This document shows positions 1-5,518 of a stretch of 12,299 bases of DNA, one piece after another. The notes under the pieces were generated by a model. That model ran no database searches and was not told the origin of the DNA. It saw nothing but the letters and a program-made list of their open reading frames with translations. The first letter of the stretch is position 1. Each line of letters starts with the position of its first letter. This DNA is from Chlorobiota bacterium (GTDB taxonomy: Bacteria > Bacteroidota > Bacteroidia > Bacteroidales > JAADJA01): NCBI GenBank assembly GCA_030592565.1, contig JAUVIX010000077.1, positions 1 through 12,299 on the forward strand. The letters run 5' to 3'. The translations under genes and the position numbers were made by a program.

Positions 1-14
1 CATTTCTTTCAAGA

Positions 15-113
15 AACAAATAGAATAAACAAGATGCGAGGCACAAATTTTTCTGAATAGCCATAGCTATTGAGAAAAATTTTAACGAAGTCAGATTGTT
101 TGTAATATTTGTT
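15..113. repeat. Long imperfect palindrome (REP-like), upstream gap
   Basis: The core is a 16-base arm at 45-60 facing 67-82 with a single mismatch, separated by the 6-base loop CCATAG. Outer arms continue the symmetry: AACAAATA at 15-22 faces TATTTGTT at 106-113, and AAAC at 27-30 faces GTTT at 98-101, on almost the same axis. The segment between core and outer arms pairs poorly. No reading frame is convincing here. The size and nested symmetry fit a dispersed REP/MITE-like element rather than a simple terminator, but its copy number cannot be judged from one window. Confidence 0.6.
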
Positions 114-118
114 CCCAT

Positions 119-200
119 AGGGTTTTCCCTATACTTCCGCAGATTTTATTGAATTATCCCGATAGTCCTGCAAAAATCTGAGTCGTCTATGAAAAACCCT
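119..200. repeat. Second imperfect palindrome next to the first
   Basis: AGGGTTTT at 119-126 pairs with AAAACCCT at 193-200. CAGATTTT at 140-147 pairs with AAAATCTG at 173-180 on nearly the same axis. The centre is unpaired. It begins six bases after the first palindrome ends, so the two may be one composite element. From 201 to 353 the sequence is A/T-rich with no recognisable gene, and I found no exact TAnnTTTG box there for the sigma-factor operon. Confidence 0.45.
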
Positions 201-353
201 AAAAATCTTGATGCGAATGAATTTATAGAAGCTCCCTTAAGCTAATCGCAAGTGTGGATGCTTGCAGCATTATTGCAGGCAGTAATTTTATAGATATATG
301 AACCAAATTAAATTTATTGTAATAAATATTCTTTTATCTCGTCTTTAATAAGC

Positions 354-869
354 ATGACCGTTGAAACGTTTAAAATAGAGGTGCTTCCGATGAAGAACAA
401 GCTGTACAGGTTTGCATACAGATTGTTGAATAATAGTATGGACTCGGAGGATATGGTACAGGACGTTTTGTTGAAATTATGGACAAGGCGCGAAAGGCTT
501 GGAGAATATAATAATGTTGAGGCGTTTGCAATGGTTGTAATGAAAAATATGTGTCTTGATAAATTGAAAGCTAAAGGATATAGAACAGACGAGCTGGATG
601 AATGGAAGAACGATTCGGGAGGCCATTCACCTCATACGAGCCTGGAGCTTATGGACACAACAGAGAAAGTAAAAATGATAATTGATAATCTTCCCGAACA
701 TCAAAAAATGATAATTCATCTTCGGGATATTGAAGGATATGAGTTTGAAGAAATTGCGGAAATAATGCAAATGAGTCTGAATACGATTAGGGTGAATTTG
801 TCGAGGGCAAGAAAAAAAGTCAGGGAAATACTGGTAAAAAAATATAGTTATGAATTTACAAGAAATTGA
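354..869 (+). CDS. ECF-type RNA polymerase sigma factor (sigma-70 family)
   Basis: A 171-residue protein of the usual ECF size with only sigma regions 2 and 4. Region 2 covers about residues 14-78: the core-binding and -10 recognition helices run through the DSEDMVQDVLLKLW stretch, followed by the EAFAMVVMKNMCLDKL helix. Region 4 covers about residues 105-157, with a helix-turn-helix through EFEEIAEIMQMSLNTIRVNLSRARKKV. It should direct core RNA polymerase to a small regulon in the cytoplasm. The start ATG places the first helix where the family expects it. The stop overlaps the next gene by 20 bases, so the two products are probably made in fixed proportion, as for sigma/anti-sigma pairs. 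The regulon and signal cannot be read from the sequence; autoregulation is plausible. Confidence 0.93.
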   Translation: MTVETFKIEVLPMKNKLYRFAYRLLNNSMDSEDMVQDVLLKLWTRRERLGEYNNVEAFAMVVMKNMCLDKLKAKGYRTDELDEWKNDSGGHSPHTSLELMDTTEKVKMIIDNLPEHQKMIIHLRDIEGYEFEEIAEIMQMSLNTIRVNLSRARKKVREILVKKYSYEFTRN

Positions 870-1422
870 TAAGCTGATACTGAAGTACGAAAGTGGAGAG
901 ACGACTCTTGCTGAAGAGATGGTGTTGCGCGATTTCTTCACTGGGGATGGAGTTCCATCTCATTTAAAAAGCTATCGTGAGATGATTGGCTTTTTTGATA
1001 AGGAAGCCGGAAGGTCACTATCTGATGAAAGTTTTGATGAGAAGATTTTAAATGAAATCGAAAAGGGAAAAGTTATTCCAATCGCTCAATCAAAAAATAG
1101 AATAATCTATTCCATTGCAGGGATTGCAGCAACAATTATTATTATGATAGGCTTGTTTTTTCAGTTTGGTGAAAATCAAAGCAATCAGGCACTTGTGCAT
1201 GATACATATAATGATCCTCAGGTTGCTTATGCTGAAGCACGAAGAGCACTAATGATTGTTTCTGTTAATCTGAATGAAGGAGTCGGGAAATTGTCGGATG
1301 TCTCGGAATTTAACGATGGATTAAGTAACCTGAATAATATATCAACATTTGAAACAGGAGTTGAAAGTCTTGAGAAAATTTCAATATTAGAGGATTCAAA
1401 AAAAATAATAACTTTAAAATAA
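850..1422 (+). CDS. Putative membrane anti-sigma factor (single-pass)
   Basis: A 190-residue protein whose ATG lies inside the end of the sigma-factor gene. The N-terminal ~80 residues are charged and probably cytoplasmic, starting NLQEIDKLILKYESGETTLAE, like the short helical sigma-binding regions of Bacteroidota anti-sigma proteins. No zinc-binding Cys/His pair is visible. One hydrophobic segment at about residues 84-106 should span the inner membrane. The C-terminal ~80 residues would be periplasmic and include NDPQVAYAEARRALMIVSVNL. The anti-sigma role is inferred from the overlap with the sigma gene and this topology, not from a recognised catalytic motif. It could instead be another accessory membrane protein of the same operon. 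Confidence 0.65.
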   Translation: MNLQEIDKLILKYESGETTLAEEMVLRDFFTGDGVPSHLKSYREMIGFFDKEAGRSLSDESFDEKILNEIEKGKVIPIAQSKNRIIYSIAGIAATIIIMIGLFFQFGENQSNQALVHDTYNDPQVAYAEARRALMIVSVNLNEGVGKLSDVSEFNDGLSNLNNISTFETGVESLEKISILEDSKKIITLK

Positions 1423-1429
1423 TAACACT

Positions 1430-1966
1430 ATGAGAAAATTAAAAATTAATTTCGTTTTAGCAGCATTTTTATTTGCACCTGCTTTTCTTGGCGCTCAAAC
1501 TACTACTGACGCCTTGTTTGATAAATATTCGGGACAGGATGGGATTACTTCCGTGTATATAACCCAAAATATGTTCAGCCTTTTTGCCGACATTGATACG
1601 GAGGAGGATGAAGAGGAATTTTCTGATCTTGTAAAAACCCTGAAATACATAAAGATACTTTCAATAGAAGACGATACTCTCGGCAAATACAAGGATGTGA
1701 ACTTCTGTAATGATGTTATGAGGGGTAAATCAGCAGGAATTTACGAAGATTTGATGATCATTAAAAAGGACGGAAAGGATATAAACTTCCTTATTACCAA
1801 AGAAGATAAAGTTATAAAAGAACTCCTTATGGTGGTTAATGGAAAAAATGATAAAGTTTTGATAAGCATTCAGGGAGATATTGATTTGAAGACTATCTCA
1901 AAACTTTCGAGAACAATGAAAATTAATGGACTTGAGAATCTTAAGGAGATAGGTGAGGATAATTAG
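1430..1966 (+). CDS. Exported DUF4252 protein, copy 1
   Basis: A 178-residue protein starting seven bases after the preceding gene, so surely in the same operon. It has an N-terminal signal peptide (MRKLKINF, hydrophobic core, probable cleavage after LGA before Q23) and no lipobox cysteine, so it is expected in the periplasm. The mature part matches DUF4252 as I know it: an FDKYS motif near the mature start, an acidic stretch (TEEDEEEF), then DLMIIKKDGKDINF and KELLMVV, ending with ISIQGDIDLKTISKLS. The family commonly lies behind ECF sigma genes in Bacteroidota and has no established biochemical role. It is a clear paralogue of the protein encoded at 2239-2778. Confidence 0.85.
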   Translation: MRKLKINFVLAAFLFAPAFLGAQTTTDALFDKYSGQDGITSVYITQNMFSLFADIDTEEDEEEFSDLVKTLKYIKILSIEDDTLGKYKDVNFCNDVMRGKSAGIYEDLMIIKKDGKDINFLITKEDKVIKELLMVVNGKNDKVLISIQGDIDLKTISKLSRTMKINGLENLKEIGEDN

Positions 1967-2108
1967 GAGCGAAAATGCGACCTGGTGATGTAGCGAGAGA
2001 GCGAAGCGGTGGGAGGACGATTGGGTTAAGGAGCTATTTTATAGGTAGCAAAAAAAGATTTTAAACAAATGAAACTGCTATGACGAGCAAGCCCAACATA
2101 CATAAAAG
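1967..2108. other. Gap between DUF4252 paralogues, no gene seen
   Basis: This stretch interrupts the spacing of the operon. It has a purine-rich, GCGA-repeating segment (about 1970-2020) unlike the flanking genes in composition. It also has short inverted arms such as TAGCA at 2046-2050 and TGCTA at 2076-2080, with TTGGG at 2021-2025 and CCCAA at 2092-2096 roughly symmetric around them. No credible reading frame or RNA gene was found. It looks like decayed or dispersed repeat sequence inserted between two formerly adjacent genes. Confidence 0.4.
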
Positions 2109-2128
2109 CCCCGACCTTCAGGTCGGGG
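2109..2128 (+). terminator. Strong GC hairpin, possible terminator or repeat
   Basis: CCCCGACC at 2109-2116 pairs perfectly with GGTCGGGG at 2121-2128 around a TTCA loop. It is the most stable hairpin in the gap between the two DUF4252 genes. The following bases (AATAAATGG) are A/T-rich but not a run of T, so it is not a classical intrinsic terminator. It could weaken read-through, stabilise the upstream transcript end, or be a dispersed repeat. Confidence 0.45.
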
Positions 2129-2148
2129 AATAAATGGAATAAGAAAAT

Positions 2149-2156
2149 TAGTTTTG
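2149..2156 (+). promoter_or_regulatory. Candidate -7 box (TAnnTTTG)
   Basis: TAGTTTTG matches the Bacteroidota -7 consensus and lies about 80 bases before the ATG of the second DUF4252 gene, just past the GC hairpin. No matching -33 TTTG was seen at the right distance. The box overlaps the left arm of the palindrome at 2151-2197, so it may be coincidental. Confidence 0.25.
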
Positions 2157-2197
2157 GCGGGATTTTTGCCCGAAGGAAGCAAAAATCGTGACAAAAC
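2151..2197. repeat. Symmetric palindrome in the leader of the second DUF4252 gene
   Basis: GATTTTTGC at 2161-2169 pairs perfectly with GCAAAAATC at 2179-2187 (9-base loop). GTTTTG at 2151-2156 pairs with CAAAAC at 2192-2197 on exactly the same axis. The intervening four bases on each side are mostly mismatched. The downstream arm runs over a GTG that could be mistaken for the gene start. In RNA this would form a hairpin about 40 bases before the likely ATG. Confidence 0.5.
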
Positions 2198-2238
2198 ACA
2201 AAAGATTACAAATCAACATATTACAAAAATATAAACAG

Positions 2239-2778
2239 ATGAAAAAGATAATTGTAAGTATAGCGGCCTTTGTATTAACGGTGGTTCCCGTGTATTTGAG
2301 TGCGCAGGAGAGCAAGGTCAATGACTTTTTCGATAAGTATTCCGATAATGATAAATATACATCAGTCGAGATTGCAAAAGGGCTTTTTGAACTTTTTGCT
2401 ACTATTGATTCTGATGATGAGGATTTTGATGAATTTAAGAAAGCCGTTGAGGGTATTGATAAGCTAAGGCTTGTGTCGTATTCTGTTAAGAATGGTGATA
2501 TATCGGAAAAGGAGAGATTTTATAATGATATCAAATCGTCAATACCGTTTGATAAATATGATGAGTTAATGATTATCAAAAAGCCTGATGCGAAGATTAA
2601 TTTTTATTCTAAAGGCGGAGGGCGGAATATCAGCGAACTCCTTATGGTTGTTGATGGTGATACGGATGTTATCTTATTGAGCATTACCGGAAATATTGAT
2701 TTAAAACATCTTGCCAAACTCGGTTCCTCAATGAATTTTGACGGAATGAATTATTTGGGAGAAATGGATAACGAGTAA
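2239..2778 (+). CDS. Exported DUF4252 protein, copy 2
   Basis: I chose the ATG at 2239 rather than the GTG at 2188. It gives a 179-residue protein opening directly with a signal peptide (MKKIIVSIAAFVLTVVPVYLSAQ, likely cleaved between SA and Q), whereas the 17 extra residues are basic and non-conserved in character. There is no lipobox. It aligns along its full length with the upstream paralogue: FDKYS, TSVEIAKGLFELFATIDS, DELMIIKK, ISELLMVVDG and LSITGNIDLKHLAKL. The two sequences differ at many positions, so the duplication is old. Its function is unknown, as for the family. It may have its own promoter because about 270 bases of repeat-like DNA separate it from copy 1. Confidence 0.85.
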   Translation: MKKIIVSIAAFVLTVVPVYLSAQESKVNDFFDKYSDNDKYTSVEIAKGLFELFATIDSDDEDFDEFKKAVEGIDKLRLVSYSVKNGDISEKERFYNDIKSSIPFDKYDELMIIKKPDAKINFYSKGGGRNISELLMVVDGDTDVILLSITGNIDLKHLAKLGSSMNFDGMNYLGEMDNE

Positions 2779-2799
2779 AAACCTGTCAGATAAAATAGC

Positions 2800-2807
2800 T
2801 ACTTTTG
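2800..2807 (+). promoter_or_regulatory. Candidate -7 box for the aminopeptidase gene
   Basis: TACTTTTG matches TAnnTTTG and lies 32 bases before the ATG at 2840, so transcription would begin around 2814 and leave a leader of about 25 bases. No clear -33 TTTG is present. The box follows the stop of the DUF4252 gene closely, suggesting the aminopeptidase is transcribed independently of the sigma operon. Confidence 0.4.
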
Positions 2808-2839
2808 CAAAGACAACGGGTAAATCTAAAAATAGAATT

Positions 2840-4219
2840 ATGTTTGCAAAAGAGACCTACATAGAAAGACGAAAAAAATTAAGTAAAACTGTCGGATCAG
2901 GAATTATTCTTTTACCGGGTAACGGCGAAAGCCCAATGAATTATACTGATAATCAATATCATTTCAGGCAGGATAGCTGCTTCCTGTATTACTTTGGGCT
3001 TGATCATCCGGATTTGATAGGTTATATTGATATTGATAATGACAAAGAGGTACTATTCGGGAATGATCTGACAGTTGATGATATTGTCTGGATGGGTGTT
3101 AAACCTACAATTAGTGAAAGAGCCTCGCAAGTTGGTGTTGCTGAGACATATCCCCTGAATAAGTTAGCATCTTTCATAAGCGAAGCACAGAAAAAGGGCA
3201 GAGAAATTCACTACCTGCCTCCGTACCGGGCTGAGACAAAAGTTTTTCTTTTTGAATTATTAGGCATAAAGCCCTCACAGGCAAAAGAGCAATCCTCTCT
3301 CAAGCTGGTAAAGGCAATTGTGAATCAGAGGAATTACAAAACTAAAGAAGAACTAAATGAAATTGAAAAGGCAGTTAATGTAACGGTTGATATGCACCTG
3401 ACTGCAATGCGTATGGCCAGGCCGGGATTGAAAGAGTGGGAAATAGCGGCTGCCGTTCATAAAGTTGCACTTGCCTCGGGTGGTAATCTTTCATTTCCAA
3501 TAATAGCAACTATCCACGGCGAAACTCTTCACAATCATTATCACGGAAATACGATTCAAAGCGGAGATATGTTTCTGCTGGATGCCGGAGCCGAGACACC
3601 AATGCATTATGGAGGCGATCTTTCAAGCACCTTTCCGGTTGACAAAACCTTTTCCAATAGACAAAAGGAGATTTACAATGTGGCATTGGCGGCACACGAA
3701 GCAGCTATTGCTATGTTAAAACCGGGAGTCACCAACAAAGATGTTCACTTAAAGGCCTGCCTGACAATTGCTGAAGGGATGAAAGAACTTGGATTTATGA
3801 AGGGTAATATGCAGGAGGCTGTCAGCAAAGGGGCTCATGCACTGTTTTTTCCTTGTGGTACAGGGCATATGATGGGACTGGACATTCATGATATGGAAAA
3901 CCTGGGAGAAGAATTGGTAGGCTACGACGGTGAACCGAAAAGTACACAATTCGGACTGAAATCATTACGATTAGCCCGTAAACTGGAACCGGGATTTGTC
4001 CTCACCATTGAACCAGGGGTCTATTTTATTCCTGATCTTATTGATATGTGGAGAGCCGAAAATAAATTCAGTGACTTTATAAATTGGGATAAAGTGGAGC
4101 AATACAAAGATTTTGGAGGATGTAGGAATGAGGAGGACTTCGTAATCACGGAAACCGGAGCCAGGTTACTGGGTAAGCCTCTCCCAAAAACTATTGAAGA
4201 TGTGGAAGCTGAACGTTAG
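2840..4219 (+). CDS. pepP: Xaa-Pro aminopeptidase (M24B, aminopeptidase P family)
   Basis: A 459-residue cytoplasmic enzyme expected to remove an N-terminal residue preceding proline. The N-terminal aminopeptidase P domain spans about residues 1-135, including the NQYHFRQDSCFLYYFGLDHPD region. The C-terminal pita-bread M24 domain spans about residues 180-445. The five metal ligands are all in place: D248 in LLDAGAE, D260 in GGDLSSTFP, H343 in GTGHMMGLDIHD, E391 in TIEPGVYF and E431 in CRNEEDF. The spacing D248-D260 is one residue longer than in the E. coli enzyme as I recall it. HNHYHGN supplies the substrate-side histidines. Length is normal and there is no signal peptide. It ends four bases from the convergent cutC gene. 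Confidence 0.93.
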   Translation: MFAKETYIERRKKLSKTVGSGIILLPGNGESPMNYTDNQYHFRQDSCFLYYFGLDHPDLIGYIDIDNDKEVLFGNDLTVDDIVWMGVKPTISERASQVGVAETYPLNKLASFISEAQKKGREIHYLPPYRAETKVFLFELLGIKPSQAKEQSSLKLVKAIVNQRNYKTKEELNEIEKAVNVTVDMHLTAMRMARPGLKEWEIAAAVHKVALASGGNLSFPIIATIHGETLHNHYHGNTIQSGDMFLLDAGAETPMHYGGDLSSTFPVDKTFSNRQKEIYNVALAAHEAAIAMLKPGVTNKDVHLKACLTIAEGMKELGFMKGNMQEAVSKGAHALFFPCGTGHMMGLDIHDMENLGEELVGYDGEPKSTQFGLKSLRLARKLEPGFVLTIEPGVYFIPDLIDMWRAENKFSDFINWDKVEQYKDFGGCRNEEDFVITETGARLLGKPLPKTIEDVEAER

Positions 4220-4223
4220 TTGA

Positions 4224-4973
4224 TTATTCGTCAACCATTCTGACGATTCTCTCAAAATGTACAGTATCTGTAATTTTCATCTCATATTCAGGTATTTGCG
4301 AAAGACTGCCCATAGATATTCCCTTTTTTCGAAATTTCATTGGACTGTCTATTGCTTTCCAGCCGGTCAAATGAAACTCCCATGCGCCCGTCTTCTCCTT
4401 CATCTCACGAATGTTATTTTCATTGATTCCGCTTCCGGGCATAATGATAATTCTGTCCCCAGCTTTGTTAACCAAATCCCTGATAAGATCAATACCATCA
4501 TAAGCTTTGTTTTTATGGCCGGATGTGAGTATTCTGTCTGCCCCGGTAGAGATAATATCCTCTAGTGCTTTGAAAGGGTCAGGTGTCATATCAAATGCAT
4601 GGTGAAATGTAACGGACATTGGACGCGCGAGGTTTACCAATTCGGTACTTCTTTCAATATCAATATTCCCGTCGGTTTTCAAAATTCCAAAGACAACACC
4701 ATCTGCGCCGAGCTGTTTACATACCTCAATATCCTCTTTCATAATCCGAAATTCGATATCTGAATAACAAAAGTCCTGTCCCCGCGGCCTAATCATCACA
4801 TTAAGGTCGATTGTCAAAATCTCCCTTGCGGTTTTAATTGTTCCATATCCCGGTGTGGTACCGCCTTCGTAAATATTATCGCACAATTCAACCCTTTTTG
4901 CACCACCTTTCTGTGCCTCAATAGCTGATATTACGGATGTTGTGCAGGCTTCAATTAAATAATTATGTTTCAT
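4224..4973 (-). CDS. cutC: CutC family protein (copper homeostasis CutC)
   Basis: A 249-residue TIM-barrel protein of normal family length, without signal peptide. Family hallmarks are visible in order: EACTTSVISAIEAQKGGAKRVELCDN at the first strand, GGTTPGYG, then VMIRPRGQDFCYSD, LGADGVVFG, the FHHAFD motif (usually FHRAFD), ADRILTSGH, and IIIMPGSGIN near the end. The name comes from copper-sensitive E. coli mutants. A direct copper role is disputed, and no copper genes lie next to it here, though a metal exporter is about 3.8 kb away. Its ATG is two bases past the stop of the upstream RAYT-like gene, so it is the last cistron of that unit. A weak 5-base inverted repeat (GTTGA 4219-4223, TCAAC 4231-4235) spans the convergent stop codons. 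Confidence 0.92.
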   Translation of the reverse strand: MKHNYLIEACTTSVISAIEAQKGGAKRVELCDNIYEGGTTPGYGTIKTAREILTIDLNVMIRPRGQDFCYSDIEFRIMKEDIEVCKQLGADGVVFGILKTDGNIDIERSTELVNLARPMSVTFHHAFDMTPDPFKALEDIISTGADRILTSGHKNKAYDGIDLIRDLVNKAGDRIIIMPGSGINENNIREMKEKTGAWEFHLTGWKAIDSPMKFRKKGISMGSLSQIPEYEMKITDTVHFERIVRMVDE

Positions 4974-4975
4974 TG

Positions 4976-5518
4976 TTAAATTTTTTTTAATTCCATATCA
5001 TCCCGGATAATATGATCATGAAATCGTGATTGCCAATCGAAATCTGGTTCTATTAAATGTCCCTTATTTGAAACGGCAGATTTGTATGAACCAACAATTG
5101 TCGAAATGTTGTTTTTTCCTGGGTTTCGAAATCGTTTTTTGCCCGGGGATAATGGTGGTTGCGGTGTTGTTTGCATTGTTGTAGAGACAAGGCATGCTTT
5201 GTCTCTACAACGTTCGTCCCGTTTATCATCATCACCATTCCGTTTTTTATCAATAATTATTATCCCATGGATATGGTTCGGCATCACAATAAATTTATCC
5301 AAAATTATAAATGGAAAATGTTCGGGGATTTCATGCCAATATTTTTCTGCATAAATTCCAATTTCAGACAGATGCAATTTTTTGGAATTATCTATCTCAC
5401 CAAAAAAATGGGTACGATCTTTCGTTACAATGGTTATAAAATATTTCCCATTCCAACCATAATCCCAATTTTGTAATCGGGCAGATTCAACACGATATTT
5501 GTTTTTATACAACGTCAT
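4976..5518 (-). CDS. RAYT-like transposase (IS200/Y1 HUH superfamily), C-terminally shortened
   Basis: A 180-residue protein of the REP-associated tyrosine transposase type. The N-terminus reads YRVESARLQNWDYGWNGKYFITIVTKDR, followed by MPNHIHGIIII, with the metal-binding HUH pair H82/H84. The likely catalytic tyrosine is Y145 in VGSYKSAVS, and the C-terminal HDHIIRDD motif follows. Family members normally continue about 20 residues further with an R-x-Y-I...NP...W segment; this one stops right after ELKKI, at a run of eight A. Residues about 103-114 (CRDKACLVSTT) are encoded by a near-perfect palindrome and look like an insertion between the HUH and Tyr motifs. The ATG overlaps the stop of the GH92 gene by 4 bases and the stop is 2 bases before cutC. 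Single-strand DNA processing at REP palindromes is the known family role; activity here is uncertain. Confidence 0.85.
   Translation of the reverse strand: MTLYKNKYRVESARLQNWDYGWNGKYFITIVTKDRTHFFGEIDNSKKLHLSEIGIYAEKYWHEIPEHFPFIILDKFIVMPNHIHGIIIIDKKRNGDDDKRDERCRDKACLVSTTMQTTPQPPLSPGKKRFRNPGKNNISTIVGSYKSAVSNKGHLIEPDFDWQSRFHDHIIRDDMELKKI
4982..4988 (-). promoter_or_regulatory. A AAA AAA slippery heptamer at the RAYT/cutC junction
   Basis: The last RAYT codons read TTA AAA AAA ATT TAA. The A AAA AAA is in the correct zero frame (X XXY YYZ) for -1 ribosomal slippage, the arrangement used by several insertion sequences. After a -1 shift the frame reads AAT TTA ACA ATG, joining the cutC frame with no stop. 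No stimulatory hairpin was identified. It may simply be a chance poly-A left by the deletion that shortened the gene. Confidence 0.35.
5178..5211. repeat. REP-like 34-base palindrome inside the RAYT-like gene
   Basis: The 13-base arm GTTGTAGAGACAA (5178-5190) faces its exact complement TTGTCTCTACAAC (5199-5211). The 8-base centre GGCATGCT is itself almost symmetric, so 32 of 34 bases pair with one G/T exception. Two of three frames on each strand are free of stops, which is why it can sit inside a coding sequence. It encodes roughly residues 103-114 of the transposase-like protein. Confidence 0.75.

Noticed and set aside
1..353. CRISPR array or small RNA gene in the left gap
   Set aside because: The symmetry is palindromic with no regularly spaced direct repeats, and no promoter-plus-terminator arrangement for an RNA gene could be recognised.
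2188..2238. GTG start adding 17 residues to the second DUF4252 protein
   Set aside because: The extension is basic and precedes a perfectly placed signal peptide starting at the ATG 2239. The GTG lies in the arm of a palindrome.
4219..4235. Bidirectional terminator between the convergent pepP and cutC stops
   Set aside because: Only a 5-base stem overlapping both coding ends, without T runs; too weak to annotate.
5082..5476. Plus-strand open frames opposite the RAYT-like gene
   Set aside because: They are kept open partly by the stop-free palindrome, have no recognisable motifs, and lie antisense to a gene with clear family motifs.
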